The notes: generated by a model from the sequence alone, not told the origin. DNA of 64,000 nucleotides from Ryuthela nishihirai (GCA_038380435.1 JAWZYU010000013.1:65056446-65120445); one strand, 5' to 3'; shown: positions 12,079-24,219, counted from the first letter of the stretch. Numbers and translations: made by a program.

Positions 12079-15000
12079 GTAAGTACAACGATTTTTTTCA
12101 TTGAATCAGAATTTCCTAGTTACTTTAATAAAGTTTTTATTCGCTGTTCCCGTCTAAAAATTATATATATATATGTACTTAATGGCTATCCTGAGTTATC
12201 TCTTTCATTTTCACTGCAATGATCTTATTAGTGACGGTAATCGATAGGTGCTGGAGTCATTCGGTCCAATGTTCAACTGCTATTAGGGACGAGACTACAG
12301 TATTAATTTTCTTCCCATCAATTAGGTGAATAAAATGAATAGCCTTAAAGTCCAGCCAAAGTTTACCTCACTGACAGAGAAACTGAAAAAATTAACTGAA
12401 GCTGAATATAACGTTTGGGCTGTTACCTTTAAGTGACACTTTTGTGCACTCAATGGGCTAAACCGTCAGGTCATAAGGACCACAAAGGTTCAGAGGAGGT
12501 TGGGGAAGGGGACCCACTGGATTACACTTGGCAGACAGATGAGAGCTTTCTGTCTGGGCCTTCCAGCATGTTCTGTAACGTGCACAGGGTATGGCTCTCC
12601 TTCATACATGGTCAGGGCTCAACAATCCATCAGAATGACCGCGACCTTTGTAATCTCATCGGTGTTCCCTTTCACACCGAGAGTAGGGTGGAGCTTATGG
12701 GAGATAAATCTCAACGCTGATACAGTGGGAACTCGAAATTGGGAATATCGCATTACTAGTCTGGTGCTGGTGATTATGATTCAGGCAAGACATGGTGGCT
12801 ACCTCAGGTACCAAAGTTTCAGTTTATGCTTCTGTTCAGGAGACTTCAAAATAGCTTGTTCCCTTCAATCGGGTTAGCTAGATAATCAGCGTTATCTGCT
12901 CTCTGATTGGCCCATTCAACACACCGAAATTGTCTTTCATTTTGAGAGTTTAAACTCTCTAGATCGCTCCTTGAGCTGAGTTTGGTTAAATTGACATCGA
13001 ATGTCAGAGAATACACTGATGATCTTAAGCTGATCGCAGTGCTATGACTTTACTCTTTTTACCTACAGGGTACCGAGATTTATGAAAATTACATGATAAA
13101 ATTCAAAGCAGTATTTATATAGCTTAGTAGTTATAAGAGCCAAAAAAAGTAACATCAAGTACCAGGTTACCAATTAAAAACCCATTAACACCTGATAAAT
13201 AATGAATAATGACGTAACTCAGATAAAACATGGCGATATGTTTTGGCAGTTCTCGAAGATGGTCATTCTCAAGTGTAAAAGATATATTTCGAAAGACATG
13301 GAGCTGGCCATTTCGTTGCAATCCGAGAACACGGTGCAATTCCAAGTTATCATGCAAACTGCCTTTGTGGTTCACATAAAGGTTACGTTATTTTTATTTA
13401 CTTTTTATTGCGTGCAAACTTTAACAGCTTTAATACAATACAGTGTTAAGATGATTTTCAACTATGATTTAATATGCAAATTCCATGTGATTAATTTTTT
13501 AGAGAATGCGTTTAATAACAAGTTAGTTTTCCACATGATATACGCTGCAGTGCGTACTCAACATCTCATGTAAGGAAAGTTGAGGGGTTTTGATACTTTG
13601 GCGACTAGGAGCTACCATATTCCATAAATACTTCTCTTAATATGCATAAAGTATATATTTAAGTGGGTAATAGAGAATTACAACTTGTATCCTAATCCTT
13701 GCATACTCTACCAACACGTTACCATATGGAGACAATAAAATCTTAGAATTTATATCTTGGGATGAGTTACCTGTTTTCGTTTTACAATTATCACTTACAG
13801 ATCCACAAGGGTTGATAGAAATGGCATTCTGTGTAGGTTAAATTTCTTCAGAACAAGCTGAAATATATTCCATAAGACTGGAATCAAGGATTGAAACTGC
13901 CAAGATAGATACAGCAGATCACTGGGATGCTCCCGAAATCACTCATGACCCGTTGAAATATGGACGTGATCATGACTACCATTTCAAAGGGAACCACGTC
14001 AATCTCAGTCCTTAATAACTGCCATTTTGTCCACAGGTACAATGAATGCCAATAGAAACTTCCCATGCTATAATATCCCTACCATCAGCCAGAAGTTTGG
14101 GATTGAAACAATCTGAGCGATGTTTCACTTCATCCGCAACACACTTTGGACGTTCTTCATGAGATTTTTTTTCCATTATGAGAATTTGAAATGAGAAGTG
14201 ATAATGGCTTAATTAACAACGCTGCATGCAATCAATTGGTCATTTGAAGGGATTTAAAGCAATTTACCAAAGAAATTCGCAGCCCACTGCAAACGGTTGC
14301 CTAGTTCCTTATCGAAGTGAGCTCTTTACGGTAAATCCACGGCGAGAACTTCATTCACTTTGGAGATGGCGAAATCATTTCTTCTCTTAGAATATTTAAA
14401 TGTGGGCTCAGATAGGAAAGATTTTGTGCAATAATATTAGAATTATATCATTGGTGGTCATTGCATCTCTTTCGTCTTCATAATCTATCTGCAGAATCAT
14501 CACATTGCTTACAAAATCGCATTTATTACCTTTACCTATTTGTAAGAGAGATGCAAACGATTCAACCCTTCGCTTGAAGAAGCGTGATCACAGAGCCAGG
14601 ATGGGTCTTTCTCCTGATGCTTTAATGGGATATTAATTATTTGAATAAATGTTTTCGTACTAAGAGTGTGTGCATGACAAACAATACACATTGTGTATTC
14701 AAAGATTCGACTTTGCTTCATCGATTCGACTTTTTAAAAAATATTTTTAACAGATCGGGGATTTGTTTTGCAAGGGATAGCCGAGATTAGATATTTGTTA
14801 CAAATCATCGACATCTATCGAAACTACAATGATTATTCCCTAAAATAATGATGATGCTGATAAGCCTAGAAAGACCGTCATCCATCAGATAGGACGTTAA
14901 TGCAAGGCCCCGTATGCAGGAGAACAATATTCTGTGCACGTTGAAGAACAGGGAGACTTCCATCTATTTTTTAACAGCTGTCCAAAGGATCTCTTTCACC

Positions 15001-18000
15001 AACCTTCTCTGAAGCCTTTAGGTCTTTGTGTCCTTTAGGTCTCTGTTCATTTAACGCATTGTAGGAGAAAAAGTGTCTTTAGGAGGCAAAAAAAATCGAA
15101 CATTTCTATGTTTACATTTCAGGAAAAATAATTATTTCAAAAATAACCCTGGTGTTCGTTTGAGGAAATACTTGAGATTTCTTCTCGTGTATCATGTCTT
15201 CTTTTAAAGTTTATATCTTATGATGAATGATTTTTCTTTAATCAGTAACATACGGCAAGCAAATTATAATCTTATTAGTTCTGTTTGCGATTTATATTCA
15301 GTTGTCGCCGAATGTGAGACTCATTATTATTTACTATTAAATTCTGGCAGATTGAGCAACATTTGATTCTCTTTCTCTGTTTTATGTAGGTATGATGTGA
15401 AGAAGCAGCACGAAGACCCCGAGCAGTCCGGGGCGAAAAGGATCTGTCCACCACGCTGGCGTGAGGACGTTATGATGGAGCAAGATATCGACAACTTACC
15501 AGGCGCTCCTGAAGGGGTAGGAACAATGGACGTCTTTCGAAATATAGAATGGTCTATCAGATCTCGGAGTCTGCGCTGTCGCGGAAAGCAGTAAGTTGAC
15601 ATACTTCATTCGTTTGCTGATATTGAATTGTTATTAATCATCTGAGTTTCTATTAGAGACAAAATACAGTTAAATAATGAACTCTGAACAATATTAGAAA
15701 TAGGATTATCTGAAGTTTTACATTTTTAACACGAAATCTTTAAAGGAAACATAATCTGAAATGGCTCATACTCTAAAATTAGCGAAGACGACGAATGCTT
15801 AAGAAATAATTGTTTGACAAAGCATTCTCTTTTGGTCGATTGAAAGAAATCTCATTTAGGAGTTGATTAAACTAAATATCTTTAAAAGAAAAAATCTGAA
15901 ATCGCTTTCGATCAGTAATTGTCGGCAGTGATAAGCAACTTTCGTTTTATAAAATAATATATATATATTAATTTATCAGTATAATAAAAATAAAAACTAA
16001 TTCTGGAAATTATTAATTATTTAAATATACGATTGCTTTGAATTTTACTTAAAATGAAATTAAAACAAAAGTCTAATACTTGCTTGAACTTGAGACTTAA
16101 CAAAATGCTTCTACCTTACAGATGCACAGCCAATGGGAGCAATGACCCCTTAGAAGACGTCCATGGAGAGTACCTTTTTGGACCTCCACAGAAAAAAATG
16201 ATCCCCACTTCCTACACCGATGACCATGTGAAAAGGATATTGGGTAAGTTTATCCCACCGGAAATTAAGTTGTATTATCCGGAACTAACTAGGCGTTACA
16301 TTCCTAACGATGAGAGGAAAGAGCAGGGCGACAGATTGCAAAAGCGAAAAGCCATGTTGAATATACAGAAAGATCGAGTGAAGGAAGAAGTGCAGATACA
16401 AGCTCCTGACCCAGAAAGCAGGGAAAGCAGTGACAAAGATAAGAACGGGAAGAGATGTAGAGGAGAAGCACTAGCACGAGAACATCCTGCTACAAAACTT
16501 ATTAAACTTTCTCCTCCATCAGAATTGCAAAAGGCACATCCCGATACGATAGAAGCTTTTACCAAAAAAGAAAACAGAGAAATGACTGACAAGAAGAAGA
16601 ATATAATGAACACTTGGAGATTACAGCAATTGTCGCCAGATCCTTCTACCAAGACATTTCTTAAACCACCACATTTGGAAATAGGACATCTTGGTAGGAT
16701 TCAAAGTCCTGCAACAGAGAACAGTGTAAACAGTGAAAAAGATAAGATTATGAAGAGTTGGAAAAGTGAGATATTGTCAACAGATCCTTCTACTAAGAGA
16801 TTTCTTAAACAGCCTCCACCAAAGCTTGCAAAAGTGTATCCTGGTACGATAAAAGTTCCTGCCTGTGATAACAAAGGAATGAGTGCCAAGGAGAAGATCT
16901 TAAAGAGCTGGAGCGGCGAAACATTGCCAAGAATTCCTTCTGTGAAGAGACCTATTAAATCGCCTCCACAACAGTTCCCAAAGATACCTTCTGGTATGAT
17001 AGAAGTTCCTGCCTGTGATAACAAAGGAATGAGTGCCAAGGAGAAGATCTTAAAGAGCTGGAGCGGCGAAACATTGCCAAAAATTCCTTCTGTGAAGAGA
17101 CCTATTAAATCGCCTCCACAACAGTTCCCAAAGGTACCTTCTGGTATGATAGAAGTTCCTGCCTGTGATAACAAAGGAATGAGTGCCAAGGAGAAGATCT
17201 TAAAGAGCTGGAGCGGCGAAACATTGCCAAGAATTCCTTCTGTGAAGAGACCTATTAAATCGCCTCCACAACAGTTCCCAAAGGTACCTTCTGGTATGAT
17301 AGAAGTTCCTGCCTGTGATAACAAAGGAATGAGTGCCAAGGAGAAGATCTTAAAGAGCTGGAGCGGCGAAACATTGCCAAAAATTCCTTCTGTGAAGAGA
17401 CCTATTAAATCGCCTCCACAACAGTTCCCAAAGGTACCTTCTGGTATGATAGAAGTTCCTGCCTGTGATAACAAAGGAATGAGTGCCAAGGAGAAGATCT
17501 TAAAGAGCTGGAGCGGCGAAACATTGCCAAGAATTCCTTCTGTGAAGAGACCTATTAAATCGCCTCCACAACAGTCCCCAAAGGTACCTTCTGGTATGAT
17601 AGAAGTTCCTGCCTGTGATAACAAAGGAATGAGTGCCAAGGAGAAGATCTTAAAGAGCTGGAGCGGCGAAACATTGCCAAGAATTCCTTCTGTGAAGAGA
17701 CCTATTAAATCGCCTCCACAACAGTCCCCAAAGGTACCTTCTGGTATGATAGAAGTTCCTACCCCAGAATGCAGCAGAATGAGTGCCAAGGAGAAAATTA
17801 TGAATATGTGGGGAAAAGGACAGGAAAGTGCAGACAATTATACTAGAGGACAGGTCAAACGGTCAAGTAAGATGAGTGAAATGGACTATAATGCACTCTA
17901 TAAGTCGATATTCGTCCCAGTGCCCTTGAAAGGAAAGTCCCAGCAGGTTCCTAGATTAAAAAAGAAGGAAACTCTCTTTCCTCCATTTAAGGCGGTTGAC

Positions 18001-18054
18001 TCCATGATGAAGACATCGAATAAATGGGATGGAGAAAGGAACGAAAACTGTTAA
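12029..18054 (+). CDS. Unrecognised three-exon gene with 50-residue tandem repeats
   Basis: Predicted joined coding exons are 12029-12078, 15390-15590 and 16122-18054: 2184 nt, 727 residues plus stop. Splice signals are good: donor GA/GTAAGT at 12079, acceptor TTTTATGTAG ending 15389, donor CA/GTAAGT at 15591, acceptor CTACCTTACAG ending 16121. Both junctions join split codons (GA+G, CA+A) in frame. The product starts MSGRKRKGNWYIGEVTE, is rich in K, S and P, and shows no signal peptide or membrane segment, so a nuclear or cytosolic place is likely. Residues about 331-630 are six near-identical 50-residue repeats with core MSAKEKILKSW...PIKSPPQ. Diverged copies flank them (KKNIMNTW, KDKIMKSW, KEKIMNMW). 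I do not recognise the family. Exon joining is inference; transcript data would settle it. Confidence 0.72.
12418..12768 (-). mobile_element. SINE family A, old copy in intron 1
   Basis: Minus-strand copy. The 3' end corresponds to TTACCTTTAAGTGACAC on the plus strand, and the head region GATAAATCTCAACGCTGA is near 12712. Many substitutions and a missing head end indicate age. It lies antisense to the host gene. Confidence 0.8.
14858..15092 (+). mobile_element. SINE family A, headless copy in intron 1
   Basis: Body-only copy: GACGTTAATGCAAGGCCCCG, GTGCACGTTGAAGAACA and AACAGCTGTCC match the SINE body in order. The tRNA-like head is absent. Confidence 0.75.
15390..15590 (+). CDS. Coding exon 2 of the repeat-protein gene
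   Basis: A 201-nt exon between a strong polypyrimidine acceptor and a consensus donor. It encodes YDVKKQHEDPEQSGAKRICP, PRWREDVMMEQDIDNLPG and onward to RSLRCRGK plus CA. It is open throughout and less AT-rich than its flanks. The split codon CA joins to A of exon 3 to make glutamine. Confidence 0.75.
15591..16121 (+). other. Intron 2 (531 bp)
   Basis: GTAAGT donor, AT-rich body with a short TA run at 15958-15970, and a CTTCTACCTTACAG acceptor. The open frame continuing upstream to 16054 is intronic read-through. Confidence 0.65.
16122..18054 (+). CDS. Coding exon 3 with the repeat array and stop
   Basis: Encodes CTANGSNDPLEDVHGEYLFG at its start, then a lysine/glutamate-rich stretch, two diverged repeats, six near-identical repeats (16861-17760), a last diverged repeat and a basic tail ending ...KWDGERNENC with TAA at 18052. 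It is open for 1.9 kb in AT-rich DNA, which supports real coding. A 378-residue antisense frame over it is a by-product of the 150-bp period and is not a gene. Confidence 0.85.
16861..17760 (+). repeat. Six tandem 150-bp coding repeats
   Basis: Units start at 16861, 17011, 17161, 17311, 17461 and 17611 with exact 150-bp spacing. They differ by only a few bases: AGAATT versus AAAATT (R or K), TTCCCA versus TCCCCA, and AAGATA versus AAGGTA. A partial diverged unit follows at 17761. The length is a multiple of three, so copy changes keep the frame. Confidence 0.97.
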
Positions 18055-18516
18055 GAAAGCTTATTAATGATCCCTCTTTTTCCTTCCACATTAGCTGCCA
18101 ATGTGTGGAGGTGTTTTCTCCTGGGTTAGAGCAAAACACTCTGACATGGATGGTGCCTTGACGTGGCGTCAGAGCTTTTCACAAAACCATCCGGCAGATA
18201 AATGTTGCAGTGAGAGCTGTAATCATAAAAAAAATTCTACTATGAGTGAACATATAGTCGAAGGGGGACACCAACCGCCAATTCTTCCCTAAATTATAGT
18301 ATGGGGGGAAAAAAGGACCGGAACTAAGAGGCTTTCGGCAAATTGAACAGTTCATTCTGCAAGAATCATGACCTCGCCTTGGAGCGGAAGACAACTTGGA
18401 TAGACGACAGCGATCAGCGTCAGCTGTTGCAGTGCATCACCTCGGTCGAAAGTTTGGGCGAGACTAGTTAAGCTTAGTTTTATTGACTGTTTTGATTTTC
18501 TCTCAGTGTTATTGTG
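18055..18516 (+). other. Likely 3' UTR / downstream flank
   Basis: No long frame and no clear AATAAA close to the stop. The hAT-like element begins at 18517, so the transcript may end before or inside that element. Confidence 0.4.
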
Positions 18517-20580
18517 CAGGGGCATAGCGAAGGACTATGGTTGTAGGGAGGGGATGGAAATAAAAAAAATTCCAACTCGGAAATCAAATTTTGCCAACTG
18601 AGCAAATAATATATAGATTTTCGCTCGGTGGGGGTGGGGGGAAATTTTCACGACTCTATTCAATTTTGCCAACTAGCCATAATTTTACGGAAATTATCCC
18701 AATATTCATATCTCGTCGGAATTGTAGCAAGCCAGTGTGAATTTTGCCTGATTTGGCCAAATCTCCTTAATTTCACAAACCTAATACCAGTCCTATCTTT
18801 GTATCTCTCCTTCTTTGTCAAGTGACTTCAACATTTTCAAAGTTCCCAATATTTTGCTAAGTTTTCTCTATTTTGTCAACTCTTTTTAATTTCACAAACC
18901 CAATCCCAATTTTCATACCTCGCCTATATTTCATCAAGTGGATTCGCATTTTGCCAACTACCCTAGATTTTGCCAACTCGCCTATATTTTACCCAGTGGA
19001 TTCGAATTTCGCCAACTCCCCTAATTCGCCATAATTTTACAGAAAAAAATCGCAATTTTTACATCTACCCTGTATTTGCCAAGTCACTTCGAATTTTATC
19101 AACTCTCCTTAATTGCACAAGAATGGCACAATTTTCACAAATCCCTTGTATTTTACCAAGTTGGCTTCGAATTTTTCCAACTCCCCTAAATTTTGCCAAG
19201 AGTTCTCGATTTTGTCAACTTTCCTTAATTTCACAAAAACAATCCCTATTTATACAACTCACCTGTACTTTACCAAGTGGATTCGAATTTTGTCAACTGC
19301 CCTAGATTTTGTCAAGTTTCCTCGATTTTACCATTTCGCCACAATTTTGCAGAAAACAAAATCCAAATTTTTACATCTCACCTGATTTTTGCAAAGTCAT
19401 TCTGAATTTTGCCAGCTCCCCCAAGATTTGCCAACTCTCCTAAATATTGCGATGTTGCCTCGATTTTGCTAACACGACATAATTTTACAGAAAACAGATT
19501 GCAATTTTTACATCTCACCTGAATTTTGTCAAGTCTCCACGATTTTGTCAAGTCACTCCGAATTTTGCCAACTTCCCATAATTTTACAAAAAAAATCCCA
19601 ATTTTTATATCTCATCTGAATTTTGCCAACTCCCTACGATTTTGCCAAGTCACTCCGAATTTTGCCAACTGCCCCTAGATTTTGCCAACTCCCTAAGTTT
19701 TGCCAACTAGCAATAATTTTACAGAAAAAAATCCCTATTTTTGCATCTCACCTGAATTTTGCCAACTCCCTACGATTTTGAAAAGTCACTCCGAATTTTG
19801 ACAGCTCCCCACGATTTTGCCTAGTTACTCTGAATTTTGCCAGCTTCCCCTAGATTTTGCCAACTCCCTAAGTTTTGCCAACTAGCCATAATTTTACAAG
19901 AAAAAATCCCAATTTTTACATCTCACCTGAATTTTGCCAACTTCCCACGATTTTGCCTAGTCACTCTGAATTTTGCCAACTTCCCCTAGATTTTGCCAAC
20001 TCCCTAAGTTTTGCCAACTTGCCATAATTTTACAAAAAAATCCCAATTTTTACATCTCATCTGAATATTGCCAACTCCCACGATTTTGCCAAGTCACTCC
20101 GAATTTTGCCAACTCCCTAAGTTTTGCCAACTAGTCATAATTTTAGAGAAAAAAAATTCCAATTTTTACATCTCACCTGAATTTTGCCAAGTCACTCCGA
20201 ATTTTGCCAACTGCCCCTAGATTTTGCAACTTGCCATAATTTTACAGAAAAAAATCCTAATTTTTGCATCTCACCTGAATTTTGCCAACTCCCCACGATT
20301 TTGCAGAGTCACTCCGAATTTTGCCAACTCACCTGTATTTTACTAAGTGGCTTCGAATTTTGTCAACTGCTCTAAATTTTGCCGTCTCTCTATTTTCCAA
20401 ACTGTCCTATTTTTACCAAGTTGCCTCGATTTGACAACTCCCCTTAATTTTGCAAAAAAAAAGGTTACAAATTTTCACACCTCATCTAGATTCTACGAAG
20501 TCGCTTCGAATTTTCCAACTCCGAGTTACTTTGGGAGGGAGCCTCCCCCCATCCCCCATCCCCCGATTTCTATGCCCCTG
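18517..20580. mobile_element. hAT-like non-autonomous element filled with a short-repeat array (copy 1)
   Basis: The left end is CAGGGGCATAGCGAAGGA and the right end is TTCTATGCCCCTG, so the ends are inverted. Flanks TTATTGTG (18509-18516) and CTATTGTG (20581-20588) form an 8-bp target duplication with one mismatch, the length hAT transposases make. No transposase is present. Apart from about 60 bp at each end, the 2064-bp interior is a tandem field of units like ATTTTGCCAACTCCCTA. The units are grouped in blocks of about 100-170 bp that end in a TTTTTACATCTCACCTGA-like phrase. A C-rich CCTCCCCCCATCCCCC segment lies before the right end. The family name is by end sequence and duplication length only. 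Confidence 0.75.
18580..20520. repeat. Short-unit tandem array inside the hAT-like element
   Basis: Dozens of degenerate units of about 17-25 bp built on TTTTGCCAACT or TTTTGCCAAGT. They have a higher-order block marked by ATAATTTTACAGAAAAAA followed by ATCCCAATTTTTACATCTC. Block junctions recur near 19514, 19609, 19745, 19918, 20053, 20169 and 20266. Confidence 0.9.
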
Positions 20581-20588
20581 CTATTGTG

Positions 20589-21640
20589 TATTATGTATAA
20601 TACGAGGAGGGCAACGAAAACGCTGGATCAGACCAGCGACGATGCAAACTCGGAAAAGGACACACAACACTCGACTCTATTACCTGACACAGACATGGAG
20701 GGGGGAAGTGAATGCTAACGGAGGGGAGGAAGATTGCCCTTGGAGTGAAGACGGGGATGATACGACTTTTGCGACCCGACTAGCTGCATCGAGAGCGCAG
20801 TCTGTGAGAGTGAGTACGTCTGGGGAGATGAATGCGTATCATATGAAGCAGATGGAGATGCAACTTAGGAGGGAAGAGAGAGAAGATAGAATTAGGGAGC
20901 AAGAAAGGGAAGATAAGATTAGGAAAGAAGAATTAGACCGAGCTCATGAATTGGAGCTAGCTAAATTGAGGCTCAGGAGAGACAGCTCAGCCTCGGGCGA
21001 CGATATGACAGCCTTGGCTATGGAAGGAGCCGACCCCAAAATTCGGGAATTGGATAGGCTGCATAGGTATTCCCAGCTACTAAAGCATACATTGGGCAAC
21101 GCTCCACAATAGGTTGACGAGATGCCTTTGTTTTTCCATCAAGTGGAAGCAGTTTATGAGACTCATTATTTCCCTGCCTCCATAAGAGGAGAACTGTTAG
21201 CACCACTATTAGGCGAGAAATTGCGGCCGGTTGTAGCTCAGCTACCGCCAGGAGAGGCAGGAGATTATGAGCAGCTGAAAAAGATAATTTTACGTCAGTG
21301 TCGATTGACAGCTACAGAGTATCACCGGCGTTTCGAAGAAGCAAAAAAAGTGGATAGCGAAAGCTGGGCGGAATTTTCGGCTAGAATTTCTGCTATGCTT
21401 TCTCATTGCCAACTACGGGAATTGCCAACTACGGGCGGTGAGAAAAAAATTGGAAAAGGTACCTCCTATCACGGTAGTGACGACCTGAGCATCCCTTCCA
21501 AGTTGTGAATATTGATATTATCGGTCCGATATTTCCAGAGTCAAGCCAGAAACATTGGCTCATACTGTGCCTAGTGGATCAGCATACCAGATGGCCTGAG
21601 ACCGTTTGCCTTTCAGCAGCAACTGCAAAGGCGACTTGTG
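20589..21640 (+). mobile_element. Gypsy-type LTR retrotransposon remnant (gag joined to integrase)
   Basis: The gag-like part has an acidic start, a charged coiled-coil segment rich in EREDRIREQ-type residues (about 20850-20960), then the capsid-like stretch at 21122-21420 with LLGEKLRPVV, YEQLKKIILRQC and SWAEFSARIS. About 60 bp later the frame changes. Translation of 21500-21625 then resembles the start of an integrase core (a D.IGP-like and a LVDQHTRWPE-like phrase). Protease, RT and RNase H are missing, as are both LTRs. It starts right after the hAT-like target duplication. No function is expected. Confidence 0.7.
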
Positions 21641-21825
21641 AATTTTTTTTATTTAATTAATCAAATTTTTTAAATTTTACAAAATTGCATTTATTAAACA
21701 TAAAGAATCCGTCCATTGTTCAGATTGGGTTTGGAGCTTTATGAGAAGACACGTTGAGAAAAAATCGGTTCTGTGGGAAAAATCAAATTAAAATTCAATC
21801 TTTTAATACCATCATAAACAATGTA

Positions 21826-22480
21826 ACAGTTGCTGGTCTGTCGAGAGGACGGATCCAGGTTTTGTTGGTGACCGGCGCATCGCACGTCAGCCAGGCATAA
21901 TGGTATGGGGTGCTATTGGATACGACAGCAGGTCACCTCTTGTCCGTATCCCTGAAACACTTACAGCGCGGTTCTGCAGCCTGTTTTGTTACCATTACTG
22001 GGAAGCATACAGCACCCCATTTTCCAGCATGACAACGCCCATGTACAGACTGCTAGGGTCTCCAGACAATGCTTGCAACGTGTTCAAGTATTGTCATGGC
22101 CAGCACGATCTCCAGATTTATCCCCAATAGAAAACCTATGGGACCACATTGGATGACGTGTGCAATCCTCTCACTGGCGGCATGGAATCTCGATGAATTA
22201 TGGGAGCAAGTCAACGCTGCTTGGTGTGTAATTCCTCAGGACCATATCCATCGACTGTATGACTCATGCCACACCGTATTGCTGCCTATATTGCCATTCA
22301 CGGTGGTGGAACCACCTACTGAGGAAGTCACATTGGGCTGCATTATCCCATCTTCTAAACGCTGTAAAGTGGCTGCAAATTAAATCATGATATGCCAATA
22401 TGTATTGCTATGTGTGTGCTACATTTCACCCCTATTCCCTCACTCCTCCTGGGTGAGAAAATTTCAATGTCGTGCAGTGT
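21826..22480 (+). mobile_element. Tc1-like transposon relic with frameshifted transposase
   Basis: Plus-strand reading gives VMVWGAIGYDSRSPLV at 21898, then after a frame change FQHDNAHVQTARVS and WPARSPDLSPIENLWDH, the second D and the E of a DDE transposase. I count 32 residues between them, slightly fewer than the usual 34. The segment to 22383 covers the C-terminus. The N-terminal half is missing and inverted ends are not obvious, although a TTTCAATGTCGTGCAGTG phrase at about 22461 could be the right end. Confidence 0.75.
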
Positions 22481-23068
22481 ACAAACACAATGTATGTATG
22501 TTTCTGTCTATCTCTATCTATGTTAGTTGATTATTCTGTCTGTATATCTGTTTATATGTATATATATATATTGGTGTGTTACTATGATTCTCTCTCTGTA
22601 TGCATCAATGTTTGCATGATAGTGTGTTAGCATTCTGTTGTTTGTCTTTCTCTACCTACCTATGTTAGTGTGTTATTCTGTCAGTCTGCCTGTCTGTATG
22701 GATGGGCGTAGTGTGTTTGTTTTTTTCTCTGCATGTATATTAGCATGTTAGTATGTATGCCTATATGTATGTAGGTTGTCTATCTGTCTCTCTTTCTCTA
22801 TTTATCCATGTTAGTGTGTTGTCTGTTTGTCTCTACTTATATATGTTATTGTGTATACGTCACCTGTATGTTTACACTTCTCTTAATGTGTATTTATATT
22901 AGTAATTATGTCTGTCTCTCTGTATGAATGTATGTCTCTCAGTATGAATGTATGTCTCTCTGTATGAATGTATGTTAGTGTGTTAGTATGTCTGTCTCTA
23001 TGTATACTAGTGTGTGTCTCTCTGCAAGTCTATGTATGTACGTTAGGGTGTTAGTATCTACAGTGTCT

Positions 23069-23170
23069 CTATGTATGTATGTATGTATGTATGTATGTAT
23101 GTATGTATGTATGTATGTATGTATGTATGTATGTATGTATGTATGTATGTATGTATGTATGTATGTATGC
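23069..23170. repeat. (ATGT)n microsatellite, about 100 bp
   Basis: Uninterrupted four-base repeat of ATGT. Confidence 0.97.
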
Positions 23171-23380
23171 CTATGTATGTATGTATGTATGTATCACACA
23201 GAGAAACAGCACAGATACACAGACTAACACACATATAGACTGACTTACAGACAAAATAACACACTAACATAGATCAATTGCATACATGCATACGTACATA
23301 CATATACATATACAGACAGACAGCTATACTAACACTAAAGAACATACATACATATGCAGACAGACATACTAGCACGCTAA

Positions 23381-23446
23381 CATACATACATACATACATA
23401 CATACATACATACATACATACATACATACATACATACATACATACA

Positions 23447-23475
<29 letters not shown>
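23381..23475. repeat. (ACAT)n microsatellite, about 95 bp
   Basis: Uninterrupted ACAT repeat, complementary in type to the array at 23069. Confidence 0.97.
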
Positions 23476-23477
<2 letters not shown>

Positions 23478-24219
23478 TAACACATTAGCGAACATGCAGC
23501 CAGATAGAATCACACATTAATATAGAAAAATAGAGACTTAGGGGCACAGCAGAAATATAATGTACACATGCACAAGCACATACATATATACATACATTCA
23601 TAAAGACAGACAGACAGCTATACCAACATAATAACATACAGAGGGACAGACAAACATACTAACACAGTAACATACAGAGACAGACTAAAACAGTAACATA
23701 CATACATTGAGACAACTAGACAGATATACTAACACATTAACATACATACATTCAGACAGATAGCCAGACATACCAGCACACTAACATACATACAGACAGA
23801 GAGACTAACACTCTAACACATGCACAGACGGAGAGAGAGAATAGCACACTCATAGACAACAGACATAAGACATATTAAGACACTAACCTACATACGTAGA
23901 TGCATACAGACAGACAATCATACTACACTAACATACACACAGATTGGCGGACAAACACACTAATATATATATACATACACATACGTACCTACATTCAGAC
24001 AGACAGACATACAAACACCCTAACACATATATATATATAGATAGACAGACTTAATATCACACTGACATACATACATACAGAAAGCAGACATACATAGTAG
24101 CACACTAACATAAAATCAAAGAGACAGAGAGACAGACAGATATAGAGACTAACACATAAATACATACATACAAACAGACAAAATAACACACTAACATAGA
24201 TAAGTATAAATAGACATAC

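Larger units (their letters stand above)
12079..15389 (+). other. Intron 1 (3311 bp) containing SINE-A relics
   Basis: Bounded by GTAAGT and by a pyrimidine-rich TTCTCTTTCTCTG...TAG acceptor. It holds two old SINE-A copies. A 123-residue frame at 13202-13573 looks accidental. Confidence 0.6.

Noticed and set aside
13202..13573. 123-residue frame in intron 1
   Set aside because: AT-rich, no motif. A neighbouring frame looks as protein-like but has a stop. No good donor follows.
13884..14066. Possible decayed exon on the minus strand
   Set aside because: No family motif and no splice pair could be supported.
16054..16121. Upstream start for exon 3 at the first ATG of the long frame
   Set aside because: A good acceptor at 16121 joins in phase with exon 2, and the upstream bases are AT-rich intron-like sequence.
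16701..17837. 378-residue antisense open frame over the repeat exon
   Set aside because: It arises because the 150-bp period is a multiple of three and keeps the antisense frame open. The sense frame has splice support and flanking coding sequence.
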